Shown here: positions 1 through 11,919 of the stretch, piece after piece
Layout: the number at the start of each line of letters is the position of its first letter
How positions within the stretch are numbered: position 1 is the first letter of the stretch
Origin: Solenopsis invicta
Taxonomy: Eukaryota; Arthropoda; Insecta; Hymenoptera; Formicidae
NCBI RefSeq assembly: GCF_016802725.1
Contig: NC_052671.1
Span: 6,449,001-6,513,000, forward strand
Length of the DNA stretch: 64,000 nt
Reading direction: 5' to 3'
Program-made: the position numbers and the translations under genes
The notes under the pieces: model-generated
Told to the model about the DNA's origin: nothing
Seen by the model: only the letters and a program-made list of their open reading frames with translations
The model's database searches: none

Positions 1-1240
1 AAATCTCAATGTAGCAAGTTTATATGCAACACCTCTTTTGCTTGATTCTTGTACAATTCATCCGAGTAACAAATATAATAATTTGTAAAAGTATTTTAAT
101 GCTCCTAACGTTTAGCTGGAAAATTTAATAAAATGCATAGTGTGTGTTTACAGTAGCAAGTTAACCCTTACAATGTGAAAACGACGTAAACCTGGAGTTC
201 ACGAGTCTGATCACCTTTTTATCTATTTAACGTAATTAAAAAGAATCTCTTATTCATGTGAACATGCTCTCAGTTTCTAAAACAAATATCCGTACTTTGT
301 TTAAAAAAAAAAACGAAAATGTAGAAAATTTAATTACTGAAAAGTAATCACAAATTGTAGGTAAAAGAGTTAATTCACTTTAAAAATTGCAACTTTTTAT
401 AATAAATGCATATAAAAAAATAGCTAGGATTTTGTAACTAAAGTATGTGAGGCTTCAAATGAAAAAGTATAGCAACAAATTTTTTAAAATAATATAATTA
501 TATAGACACATAAAAATGAATGATGAATTTTTTAAATAAGTGATTTTCTTTTGAGAAAAATAATTTTTAAATACAAACTAACATTTAGATATTAATTTAA
601 TTGAAAATAGAACATTTACCATTAATTTTACAAAATTTTCACTTTTCACAAAAAGTCGCAACGTTGCCTATAATCCTGGATCACTGGTGTCCAACGCAAA
701 AATAAATTCGATTTTTAGGAAAATTGATGGTTTCACCCTACCCGGAACGAATCGTAACGAGAACCAATAACTGTTCTATAATCCTTTTTTGTAACCAAAA
801 CCATTAACCGTACCAAAATGTTACAAAGTTTATAACATCTGAATAAAATTATTTCTGGTTTATGGTTTTTTGATTATTTTTGGTTTAGAAGAATCGTAAT
901 CATAATCGATAAAAAATAATTTAAACGGTTTCAATTTTATTCATTGACAAAAAGACCGAAACCAGAACAATCATTCTATTTTTTGTTAAACCGTAACTGA
1001 AACCATAACATGAATTGAAATATTCTTTCGGTCTGGATCCCTGTCTACCACATAAAAGTCTTCCTTACTACGAAAATCTTTTAGGAGAGGTTGTGGATTG
1101 TTTGAGATTTCTTTAAGAAATTTCCGTGGAAGAAATCGCACCCTTATTATCTAGATTTATAAGAATTAAGGGTTGACGAGCCTTTTTATTATATTGAATC
1201 CAATTACTTTTGAAAAATAGCACGAATGATTATAAAATTA
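1..1240. other. AT-rich gene-free stretch
   Basis: Strongly AT-rich DNA with many A and T runs and no recognisable gene. Between about 720 and 1020 there is a patch rich in ACC-type words (aaccaaaacc, accgaaacc) and their complements (ggtttatgg, tttttggttt), giving a loose inverted symmetry. That patch may be a decayed repeat, but its ends cannot be defined from one copy. Confidence 0.7.
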
Positions 1241-1640
1241 GTCATACTTTATCGGGATGAAAAAATACAAACGGAGAAATACAAATTGAAAGCAGAGAAA
1301 AGAAGTCAACACCGTGCCTCGTAGGATTAGTCCTTTGAGTCAACGTTTTCTCGAACGCAGCGCAATCCGGTTCAGATGAGAGCAAATGACAAGGCGTGCT
1401 TTGCATGTCGAGGACCCTTCCACCAAGCGGGAGTAAATAAGGCAGAATCCGCACGTCGCATTGTTTGACTTCTCGGACGAACGGGAAAGGGCGACGGTAA
1501 AGGGACCGACCGACTGGTACGCGTGACAAGACCGGGAAGATCCTGATTTGCCAATATCGTTCTTGGAAAAACTGCTTTTACAATGCTCGCCATTGTTCAT
1601 TTTACGAGCAAACTTTACGCTTCCAAAATCACAAGCAGTG
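1241..1640. other. Small CpG-rich block, no gene recognised
   Basis: A roughly 400-bp block of higher GC between two AT-rich islands. Open frames of 73-104 codons overlap on the minus strand in three frames. None gives a recognisable domain, and this pattern is expected by chance where stops are scarce. A T11 run follows at about 1641-1651. Confidence 0.6.
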
Positions 1641-1710
1641 TTTTTTTTTTGCAATTTGCAATCTACATGTAGTTAGACTAAATATGTATAATAAATACGA
1701 AAGAAACGCC

Positions 1711-1975
1711 TTTGCTGAAATATTAATAGAAATTTAGCTAGATAAAGATCTGAAAATAATTTTATTGAACTATAAATGTTCAGATACTCTTCAAAATAAT
1801 TATCAAGAACATACTAGCACGATGAACCATGTTGCAAAAAGTTTTGACATTTCTGCAACCAGTTTGAGAATTCTACATAATTATTTTGATGATCTAACAA
1901 AATTATTTTCGAAGATCTGTAGCCAGTTAAATTTTTAAAATCTTTAGCAAAACAATTTTTTTTTTGTATACCTAT
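1711..1975 (-). mobile_element. MITE family A, copy 1 (inverted orientation)
   Basis: Non-autonomous inverted-repeat element with no coding capacity. The left arm at 1748-1772 (gatctgaaaataatttt core) is complementary to the right arm at 1897-1919 (aaaattattttc...agatct). A second, inner pair carries caaaataattat and its complement. The centre, near 1820-1855 (gcacgatgaacc, gttgcaaaaagtttt), matches the reverse complement of the centre of the copy at 14475-14724, so this copy is in the opposite orientation. The ends are estimated from tttgct(g/a)aa and its complement ttagcaaaac. No target duplication is certain. The superfamily is unknown. Confidence 0.75.
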
Positions 1976-3891
1976 AACATACTTGGAGAATGTTGTTTCT
2001 CTCGTAACTTAAAATCAGATGCTTCTGCTTTATTAAAAAAATGTAACAATTATTCTTAAAAAAAAATTTCAGTAATACATTTAGTCTATGAACATGTGAA
2101 ATTAGAATTACCAGTACAGTAGATTCTCACGGTTCTTGCATTTATCATAGAGCATTTATTAAAGATCGGGTAAACGGCACGTATCTCGTATGCGCCGTTT
2201 ACCCGATTTTTCTCGTCTTCATTACCAATTATTTCTCATTATTACCGATTTACGAGATGCGCTCGAATGAGTAAAAACGAGATCCCTAGTAAAGTCCCGC
2301 GAGGTTTTGCAAAGGGCGCTATTAATTCCGATTTAAGGTCCCGTTACGCGCTTTGTGTGGTCCCCATATATCAGCCAGTGTTATCGCTCGTTGCAAAGCA
2401 ACGCCTTTACGCGTACCTGACTTCTGCTCGTGTTGGTATCTTGCGCGGGACGCCTACCGGATGAATAATTTGGTTACAATCTTAATCCAATGACGCATGG
2501 GCTCGGTTGGCTTCTCCGTTCCTCTCCCGTTTCCATCCTCCTTGCCCTCTCCGTTCAATCCCTCTTTCTCCCCTTCTACTGCCTGAACCGCGCTTAACTG
2601 GGCACTCTGCTTTGCCCTGATTAAAGACCGGCTGTTTTTCTTTTTATATACCGCGCAGTCGCCTTACCTCGTAAATCGTGCCCTTTATTTCGTCACCGCG
2701 CACCTACCTTGCGCTTTCAGTCAGACTTTGATCACCAAAGGAGATCAAAATAGCGATCAATTTTTACTCTATCTTTTACACTTCTCATTTTTATTCTTAT
2801 CTACTTATTTGTTTTTGATATTGTTTACTCTGATCTATATAAAAAATCTTACATCATCCAATGCGTCAGGGATAAATTTTGTTTTTAAAATCGAGATGTA
2901 CGAAATGTTCGGTAGTCGCCATTAAATAAGCTCGCTAAACGATACTAACATAAATAGCCAAACAATGCAATTTGTTGCCATGGGATGGCCCCGACCGTCC
3001 GATTCCCGGCATCGCGTTTTACAATGACACTCTGCGACTTCCCTCGCAGCGCGCAGCGTGCTGGACTTCGAAGCTCTTACAAAATACTGCCAGCAGTGCA
3101 AGCAGCGAAATACTACATGGGCCACCACGACGGTGCACCGCATTTCTTTTCCAGCGTCTGATTTATAGCACGAATTCCACGCGCAGTTATACATCTCGCT
3201 CGGAAGAATTACCTGAGCTGACCTTGGAACCAATAATTTCTGAACCGACCTACACCTTTCTTCCCTTCTTTTTTTTATTCTCGATGAAGGATTGATTAAA
3301 ACGTAACGAGATATTGCTGGATGAGACAAGATGACAAATCAAAAGATCAAATTATTTTTAAAAAAATTTAAACAAAGAAAAAAATATTTTTGTCTACATA
3401 AATTAATTGTAAAATTAATTGTAATTTCTTATTAAACGCCCCCTTCAAAATAGGTGCGTCACGTATTCCATTCTACGATTTCTCGTTCCAAACGCATCGT
3501 CTTATTCTGAATGTATAGAAAGAAAAAGAGATAGAGAGAATAGGATTTGATCCAGGCATTACATAGCATTGCATGTTCGAATGTATCAAGATATAATTAT
3601 CGGAGTTACCGTAATTACACTCATAATTACAGCGGCGGTAACAGTGATAGTAGTAGTTACGTAATCACACGTGGTACATGGTATAGCATAGAAACACGGG
3701 TACATATGTTGTTAGCCGCGAGTCGACTTTCCGTACAACACTGTCTGTACGCGGCATGCGTGCCCACGTATCGCTTGATATACACGACCACATGCTTATC
3801 TCAATGAACAACATCAAATATCCTTATTATTATGATGCTTTCCAATTTCTTATTCTCTCCAGCAAATTCGCGTTTCTTGCCTGCGTTCGTC
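1976..3891. other. Mixed intergenic stretch
   Basis: No recognisable gene. It holds the 2161-2211 hairpin, a pyrimidine-rich patch at about 2508-2582 (runs of cctctccc, ctccccttct type), a GC-moderate patch around 2960-3240 and AT-rich DNA near 3340-3440. Open frames of 65-135 codons overlap on both strands and show no known domain. Confidence 0.6.
2161..2211. other. Strong hairpin, perfect 14-bp core stem
   Basis: The arm at 2165-2178 (atcgggtaaacggc) is perfectly complementary to 2194-2207. The stem extends outward by A-T pairs and one G-T wobble to 2161/2211, and inward past one A-C mismatch through wobble pairs to a loop of about 3 nt (ctc). The whole is about 51 nt. It is GC-rich inside an AT-rich setting. 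It is shorter than a typical animal pre-miRNA and I recognise no known mature miRNA in it. It may be a structured RNA, a transposon end, or a site that forms a cruciform. Confidence 0.7.
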
Positions 3892-3921
3892 GCGTCGTCC
3901 CCCTTTGCGTCGTCCCCCTTT
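3892..3921. repeat. Perfect 15-bp tandem duplication
   Basis: Two exact adjacent copies of gcgtcgtcccccttt at 3892-3906 and 3907-3921. Probably a recent replication-slippage duplication. Confidence 0.95.
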
Positions 3922-3950
3922 CCCCGAGATTCTTTCGTATGTCGTTGTAA

Positions 3951-6900
3951 TTAGTTAATTAGCTCAACTAATACGCGGATACGTATTCATTTCATTTTAC
4001 GCACAGATCTGTTACTATTTCATGTAATCGCATGTAGGATGTTCCGGAGGCTGTAAAAACTCGTCCAGTCGATTAGCTACGCTGACCGAAGTTGCTCTCC
4101 GCGTTACCGCAAAGTCGCTCTCTACCGAATAATTCAGTTCAAATGGCCATCGCCGAGGGGTCAATGGAGAAATCAGGTTGAACGTCGTCGTCGTCGTCGG
4201 GCGAGCGTTCCACGTACGGGGGTCTTAAGTGCTCTGTGGTCTCAATCGCTCTGCCTAGCCGCGACCGGTATGTTATAGTGCTGCAGGGTGGAGAAGAGAA
4301 GCGCGCGACCGACGGAGGTCGAGCAATAAGGAACAGAACGGTTTTGCGGTTCGGCCTCGTGGTTCTCTTGAAGGGACCCGACTATCCTCGGTCCCCGCGT
4401 ATGCACGTTCCTATGTACCCGGCCGGGGCCGGCCATCATCAAGAAATATGATGATTGCAGGCTGCTACCATTTACAGTAGTGCGGTTTTGTCTCGTACTC
4501 GTACGGCGGTCTCCGGGGCAGCTATATCCTCTCACGCGCGCTCGTTGTTCTCCGGCGTTCGGGGGTCCGTCCCGAATTTTAAGTGCCTTTAGTCTCGTCA
4601 CAATGTTATCCTCGTCGCGTATCGAACTGGCATCGCACGGCATCGCGCTCTCGCGAGGATATAATCAAACCAAGCGCACTTTCTCTCCATTGCTCTCCAA
4701 CAGTCGTCTCGTAATCTCTTCGCGGTGATCTAAATTATTGCCTTGACGAGAAATATAATATTCGTCGCCATCACGATATCTAATACGTCCGCGAAATCTA
4801 AATTGAATATAAATTGAAAATTTTCGAGTCTTCGGTACGTGAAATTTTTACACGTTTCAACTTTTGTGCGAATATATTTGTGGTCTCCGGATATTAGCGC
4901 GTGAAATTTGCAATACGCGCCGATTAGTCGAGAACACCGTTGAGAACGTCGCCGTCCAGGGACCGGTATAAAATCGACTTTACGGCGTTCTCCAGAATGA
5001 CACGTGACGGCGTGCCTCGGCGAGAGAGAGAGAGAGAGAGAGAGACGACTTTCCGTTTCGGAACGTCCGCGCGAAGGTAGCGATCATCGGCGAGAGAGTC
5101 ACCCTACGCGTTTTCGTATGCGATAAATCACCGCGTGCCTCCACGGTGCTCGCACAATGCCGTACTAATCTTCCATCACGCACGCACGATATAACTACGC
5201 CCGCATGGCGTCTTGTGATTTACCATCCTGCGGCTAACCTCCATTATGTATAGCGCACGGTGGAAACTGTTGAGAATACCGTGCACCTTGCACTCGGATA
5301 CTTACTACGTACAGTGCGTTTGGAAAGTACACGGAGAGATCCGTCGTTTTCGCGCAGCGCCCGCTCGATCACGACCGATCCCGCGATTTCCTTCCGCCTT
5401 TTACGAGAAACGGCCAGTTAACGATAAACTGTTGCCCGGCCGTAGATTCGTAGGATTCAATATTAGTGTACCTATATATCGACACTTTGAAATCTAAATG
5501 ACATTGATTACGCTTCGGTTTGGCATGCGAGAGAGGGAGGGAAAGGAAAAAATTTTATATAATCGCATTGTACGAGTATGTAAACATAAAACACGTGTCC
5601 GACCCATCCTCTTCAAGCTTTAACACGACCTCCTTTGAAAGTACACACTGATTATCGCGTCCCGTAGCTTTTTACACTCATAATGCATCTTCATCGAAAT
5701 GACAATAGTGCAAAAACTTAATTCAGGTACGCGTAACGCAAATTCCGATTTAAATATTCCCGGAGGGCACGAAGCGATTGCTTTGTCCGTCGACTGTTGT
5801 TGCACAGTCACGCGTACTTCCACCTGCAGATTTCTCGCGATTGTGTCTGGAAGGCCCTTGCAGCGCAGAAGTTGCGTACCCGCTCGTTATGCGGCGGGAC
5901 GTCTAAAAAGTATTTCATTACCGAGTACGCGCGTGTACAACGCGCCGTTACCGTAACGATAGTACAGTTTCTTTATCAGCGTGTCGAGTCCCGCGACTAG
6001 AGAACCGGAGGAGAGAGAAAGAGCTGCGCTGCATCCGCAGAAATATGGGGACAACGATGTTCGCCCGCACATAACTCGCGGCAGATAGGAATAAGTCGCG
6101 GCAGTTAGTATCTCGAACGTTACGCGAAGAATAGAGCAATTAAGGACGTTCTTGTGTACGCCAGCGGTCGTCGTGCTAGCCGGAATTGCAACAATTAAAC
6201 GTCCATTCCGCAAAAGTTACGAGGTACTTGCGAATCGGGAGCTCGGATTTTAGCGCAGTGACGAAAGTCTCGCGCAGCCGCTCGCATTAAAATTTCATGC
6301 GAGAGGCTAACTGATAAAAAGGGGGAGGGAGAGAGTGTGCGAAATTAACGCGTTTAAGTGAAGCCGTATATTTAAACTGCATAAGCACGTTTAAATTGCT
6401 TGGAATATGTCGTAAATTTTTAGGAGATCAGCTTGCGAGGAGGTACAAAGTGACTGGCGCGGAAGAGAGATCACGCGACACGAGAACTGAATCTGTGCTT
6501 CTATTTTTACCACCGCGACCGGGGAAATCGAAAGCCGAGTGCAGGTTGTATTAAAAGCGAGATAAGGGAATTTACGCGAGTCGCATCCGATAGGAATAGG
6601 TCGTCGCCGTCGCCGTCGTCGTTAGTAGACCGGCGCGGCTGGAAGAATGGAGCAATAAAGGACTCCGACGTATACGCTTACGAGTCTGGGCACCGGTCTT
6701 TACGAGCGATTTTCACGGAGTAACGGTCGTCCGATAGAGAATTACGTCGGCGCGATCGGAGATCCTCTCGTACTAATAGCGTACAAATCGGGCGACCGGT
6801 ATTATTCACTGGTCATCGCGGCCGTATATGTATCGGTACGTGCCATGCTGTCGATGCTGCTAGATGCGTGGCCCTCGGTCTCCATTCCTGGGGAGATTTG

Positions 6901-7030
6901 CGACAATTTGCGACGATCCACTCGCCTATCGGAGGAGCGCCTTTTAGGTTTCGCTCGCGACTTCCGGAATTATTAGTCCGAACGAACCGGAGGATGAAGA
7001 GAGACTGAGCGATTTTCTTCGATTTCACGT
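3951..7030. other. CpG-rich gene-free block
   Basis: About 3 kb with abundant CpG and no recognisable gene. Short trinucleotide runs occur at 4183-4199 (CGT/GTC) and about 6600-6624 (GTC/GCC), and a (GA)12 run at 5022-5045. Overlapping open frames of 60-133 codons on both strands have arginine/serine-rich translations without a known domain. Confidence 0.65.
5022..5045. repeat. (GA)12 microsatellite
   Basis: Uninterrupted GA dinucleotide run of 24 bp. Confidence 0.95.
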
Positions 7031-7281
7031 CTTTACGAATCACAATTGATCAAAATTAGCGATTAAAATTAGCAATTGAAAAAATTAAGATCAATGGCAT
7101 TCCGCTTATGGTGTATTTTTGCAATTTAAAGTCAATCTCTCTTTACCGAGAAAATGTAATTTCTTTTTTATTCTTATATTTAAGATTGCCTAAAATACAA
7201 TTTCGGGATACAATTATTTCATTAACTTAATGGAATTTTTTGATCATTTAAGACTAGATTCAAGACCAGTACTTAGATAAC

Positions 7282-7404
7282 TTAAAATTATCTAGATGAA
7301 GAAGAAATATACATAAGCGTATCTTAAGATAAACACAATTTAATTTTAAGGATAAATCTAGATGAAAAATAAAATTATATATCGTTTTATCTAGGTAATT
7401 TTAA
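7282..7404. repeat. Short inverted repeat, possible decayed MITE
   Basis: The arm at 7282-7297 (ttaaaattatctagat) is complementary to 7389-7404 at 15 of 16 positions, enclosing about 90 bp. A direct relative of the left arm (taaatctagatgaa) lies near 7354-7367. AT-rich context raises the chance of coincidence, so the element call is tentative. Confidence 0.4.
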
Positions 7405-8011
7405 AATAATATCGTTGTTGAGCAAAACCATTTAAAATATAAAAATAATATAATATATTTTTATTTTTATTTATTTTTTAAAATCGTTATTTCTTAAAAA
7501 TAAATGTAAATAAATATAATTTTTTAAATAATTCAATTTAACAAAAAATATTTTTCTTTTAATTTTGATCACTACAAATCAAAATATATAATACAGGGAA
7601 TATACGTTTTACATTATAATGACTGATAAAGTTGCTGTAAAAGTTTTCGAACCGTTTGTATTATAGTTTTGAGGCAATTCTTACATTGAATTTTTACGTT
7701 GCGCTACTATTTTCTGATCTGTGCAATCTATTGTTATCACTTAAAAAAATTTTCTTTAGTTAGTCTAAATAGTAATTTGAAGGTTGAAACTAAAGACAAG
7801 TCTCTTATTATTCTCGTTGTTAACCTTAATTTAGATAATTTATAAAAATAAAAAAAATAATACTTCTTTTATCTAAGATAAAACTTGAGAATGTACATAC
7901 TAATATAATTTAGAAAAAAATAAAGTCATTTCTTTATCTAAATAATTTTATATAAATAACGACGTTACACTTAAGACGATTTTGAATATATTAAAATTTA
8001 ATTATATGAAT

Positions 8012-8041
8012 ATTGCTATAAGTTCAAAAACTTATAGCAAT
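8012..8041. other. Perfect 13-bp stem hairpin
   Basis: attgctataagtt (8012-8024) pairs perfectly with 8029-8041, leaving a 4-nt loop (caaa). AT-rich, no T-run after it, function unknown. Confidence 0.7.
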
Positions 8042-8510
8042 CTTCATCTTACAAAGCTATGAAGTTACATAACTCAATAGAGTTACATTTATTATCACGT
8101 ATTCGTTGAAACATAATTTATCGTTTCGCTCGAAAATCGACGGCAAGTCGGAATTTTGGTCGAAACAGAACGGGAAGCTGCTAAGACGAAACAAATTCCT
8201 GCTCTCGCAGGACGTAATTTATGGTTAACGAACGGCGATATCCTTTCCAACGTATAATTTATATCAAAGATATCCCTCGACTGTCGCTCGTGGCTGTTAT
8301 TACGCGCATTAATGACGATCCCGCTTGCTCGCTCGCGCGCGCGCGACTAAACTCTGACGAAATATACGGATGAAGAACGCGTACACATGATGTAGAATGT
8401 AAAAGATGAAATAATAATATGACACAACCGATCGACGCGACGGCGACGGCGACGCGACGGCAGCGGGTGGATGTGCGCGATGATCCCACGGTTAATCCAT
8501 CATGCTGGAC

Positions 8511-8568
8511 CGTCCGTCCGACCGATCGACCGACCGACCAACCGACCGATCGACCGGTCAACCGACCG
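8511..8568. repeat. Degenerate CGAC/CGAT tetranucleotide repeat
   Basis: About 14 consecutive tetramers of CGNN type (cgtc, cgac, cgat, caac, cggt) in register. An interrupted microsatellite. Confidence 0.85.
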
Positions 8569-9691
8569 TAGTGACGCAATCGAGCGAAAGGAACGCTGCT
8601 CTCTCAGGTCCGTTTTGATTTCATTAATGGATCGGGTGCGCACTAATGCGACTCTGTTTGCCGAGCACTCGGCTCGCATTAAGAGGACGCTCCGCCGCGC
8701 GCTGGACACACGCGTCGTTTCGCGCTCGACGATGACACCGATATCTCCTACCTCCTCTCGCCACCGCTTCTCTCGCCTTCCTCTCTACCTATTCCTCCTC
8801 CGCTTTGTTATTAGTAGTCATTTTTTTTTCATTCGACGTATACTCTTCTTTTTTTTTTTAATGTACTTGTTTTAACATCGCCAAGATTTCTTTCTCCGCG
8901 CGGACACGTTTGCGGTTTTCAAGAGATGTTTATCTAGTATCTTTATCTTACCCTTCTACCCTATTTTTAACTCATTTAAAATATTCGGCGATTTATGAAT
9001 ATGTTATGGGCCACTCATCCTTCGCTTCCACTCGTCGCAAAGCCTACGGCTCTTATCCCGCGTGTCCATGTAGCTTCTCGCAGTTTCCTCTTTCTTCTCC
9101 GCTGTTCGCGACTTGTACCGCCGTCCTACTACGGTGTCTCTCGCGTCAATCTCCCTCTCTCGGTGTCCTATTCACATCAAGAATTACCGGGCCGCTGGCT
9201 GCGCGGCCTAGCGAGGAATTAACACTTCTAGCAACGCGCACGGAGTCGCCTCGGCGGATTTGCTTATGCTAATCGGGACGAGCGGTCGGTCTCGTCTCGA
9301 GTCACGTCGTCGACGCTTCAAATATATTAATTAACATCGTCATTAAGCGGCACGGCCGCCAGTTTACCGGATCTCCTCCCGCGACCTCCTCGCGGCGACT
9401 CGCGCGCGGGCGCGCGAGAACGCACGATTCTCCCTATTCCCTATTCCACCTCCCTCTCTCGCCTCCACTCTCCGTTTGTTCGTCTTCCACGAGCAACCGA
9501 GGGCATCCTCGGGCCGAGCTAGGGGCCTGTCACGCGTGTTTGCAGACGCATAATTCCGTCTCGCGGCCGTAATTGCGGTCGGCACATTGTCGACTCGCCG
9601 TGTGCCACGGCATCGAGACACGAGACATTTCGCGGGGACGTGCTACATCGCGGGGCCGTCCGATTATGCTAATGCGATCGAGTAACGGGGA

Positions 9692-9719
9692 CCCGGCGGC
9701 CCGGCGGCCCGGCGGCCCG
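9692..9719. repeat. (CCCGGCGG)3.5 octamer tandem repeat
   Basis: Three and a half exact copies of the all-GC octamer cccggcgg in a block that is otherwise mixed sequence. Confidence 0.95.
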
Positions 9720-10087
9720 ACTTCCGTGTCAAGAATGCAGGTGTATTTGTAATCCAGGACCGCCTCCGTCACGTAATCGCGTACTCCATCGAAAGCCGCC
9801 GCGCGCCGGCGCGTTTAATCCGCTGGAATGAGCAACTTTGTGACGAGATTCGACCAATCGCGCGATAATATCGCGAATGGAAAATTACGGTATATATCCC
9901 TCGCACTCGGTGCGCAGCCGTAATTAATGTGCAACCGGCTGGATGGCTGCCCTGCTCCGCCGCTAATCATTTTCACCGTTGTATCGAAAGTCGCTCGCGG
10001 AAGGAAAATATGGCTCATCGTTATACGGCGTACACCACTCTTTAACTCGATATTCGATACAATCGCTTTGACGATACACGATCGTCC

Positions 10088-10106
10088 CTAATTAGTTAGT
10101 AATTAG
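10088..10106. promoter_or_regulatory. Paired TAATTAG homeodomain-type sites
   Basis: ctaattag (10088-10095) is followed closely by taattag (10100-10106). TAATTA is the classical core bound by many homeodomain proteins. Two sites so close in a CpG-rich block are suggestive of a regulatory element, but short AT motifs also occur by chance. Confidence 0.25.
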
Positions 10107-10718
10107 ATTCTGTACGGTAATTCGAGCTATGTGCATCCAGCCGGCGACGAAAGGAGTAACGAGCTTTGAGATCTCGCGAAAGTAGCCGGCGGGAAAAATT
10201 CCAAAATTCATTTCCTGTCTTCGATACACTTTTCTTATTTCTCTCTGACATCCGAGGGTATCTAGAGGTAATTATGCTTAATGTTTTACAAAGCTAACAA
10301 GTATAATTAAAGAATGAACCTTTGTGTAAAATAAATTGCGCTAATTACGATGGGACGTAAATTATGGCAGATCTGTGTTTGGAAAATGGGAGGAGAGAAA
10401 GAGAGAGAGGGGGGGGAGTACGATTTTATAAACGCGACACGAATTTGTACAAAAGGCAACGGAGGGGAGAGAGGCAACGTTATCAATCCAATGGACCGCC
10501 AGCTCCGAATTCCGTTCCACCTCTTGCACTTTCCCCGCTTTGTGTCCGCAGTTATTTACGACGCTCAAGCACGGCCGCGTAAATTATGGCGAGGCCGGCT
10601 TTCATAAATTCCGAGACGAGATATGGAGCGACAAATTCAACTCCCAGGACCCGGCGCCCTGGACGGGCGCAAGTTACACGCGTGGACGCGCATAAATACG
10701 TGTGCTCGCGCACGCGGG

Positions 10719-10738
10719 CTCTCTCTCTCTCTCTCTCT
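10719..10738. repeat. (CT)10 microsatellite
   Basis: Uninterrupted CT run of 20 bp. Confidence 0.95.
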
Positions 10739-10860
10739 ACGTCCAGCATAGTGCGTGGACTACGACCGGGCTTCAGATTATCATTTGTATGCCGACTTCC
10801 TGCTGCGATAAACGCACCACCCTACCTGCCCGTCTGATGCCGATCCGGATGTGAATCCAT

Positions 10861-11864
10861 CCTCCCTAAAAAAAAGATTCGAGAATGTTGATTTTTGACA
10901 AATTAAATAAACAATAGTTTGAACAATAGCATGAACAATAATTTGTCGGCGTATCAAAAGTACTTATATAAGCGCAGTAATTAAATATATACAATTAATA
11001 AAAATTTCGGTGACAATTCCGAAATTTCCGAAATAAGGATTTATCGAACGCGGCATTAATTTATCGAAAATACGATATAAAGAACTATACGAAATAAAGA
11101 ACTCTGAGACAACACTGAATAGAGATTTTATTAAGAAGCCACTTGCTGTTGAAAAAAAAATCAGATCCAAGTCGATTGGTGAAAGACAGTGAAAAGCAGC
11201 AGAATCGAGATCCGTAAGTGCGCGCCGTACGGATTTCAGGCTCCCGTAAAAATCAGTAACATCGACGAACATGAGGAGAATGGGTGGAGGAGGATGGACA
11301 TGGGTATAACGGAGGGGGAGGGTTGAAGGTAGGGAAAGGCCCGAACGACGTCGTGGAAAGAACCGCATGGAGATCCCAATCTCGCGTGGAAGCCTCTCGA
11401 GCAGTGAGTAAAAGGTGGCTAACATCTCGAACATCGTCCCTGTAATCTAATGAGCACCTGCTAGGAGTGCCGCCTACACTCTACATATAGAGACAGACGC
11501 TTCTACGTGAAGTCGCGTACGCGGTCCCAGGGCCGTATCCGTCCGCCTACCGGTGCTAACATTGTTCGTTTCGGTCGCCTTCGTCGAAACGTGTTATTTG
11601 TATCGTGGGAAATCTCTTCCGCCGATCGTAAACCCCGCTCGAATCGCAATATCGCGAACGAGGAAGGGTTTCGGCCTCGGACATCTCATTGTCAAACGTA
11701 CGTCGCCCGATCGAACGACACAATATATCGATGAACGTGATGCGATGGGAGATACAATTCATACAATCGTGATTTACGTAAACGAGCTCAATCAGCATAG
11801 GTATTTTTTATATTGTATAATTAAATTTCTAAGTCTTCTATTCTGTTTCCGCATTTTTGTTGCT

Positions 11865-11919
<55 letters not shown>

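Larger units (their letters stand above)
7031..8110. other. AT-rich island
   Basis: About 1.1 kb of strongly AT-rich DNA without coding signal. It contains related words of the type atctag(g/a)taattttaa and tttatcta in several places (about 7282, 7389, 7832, 7931), the inverted repeat 7282/7404 and the hairpin 8012-8041. It probably represents decayed small transposons. The word ttgagcaaaaccatt at 7418-7432 recurs exactly at 28946-28960, at the end of MITE family A copy 4. Confidence 0.6.
8111..10860. other. CpG-rich gene-free block
   Basis: About 2.75 kb of CpG-rich DNA with no gene recognised. It holds a tetramer-repeat patch at 8511-8568, a GC-only octamer repeat at 9692-9719, a TAATTA dyad at 10088-10106, a GA/G-rich patch at about 10393-10419 and (CT)10 at 10719-10738. 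The similar words taaattatggc(a/g) at about 10358 and 10580 are noted, but their meaning is unknown. Confidence 0.65.

Noticed and set aside
4559..4580. gggtccgtcccgaatttt as another transposon end
   Set aside because: It resembles the CGGGGTGTCCCG ends but needs an inserted base and has no inverted partner or TA border nearby.
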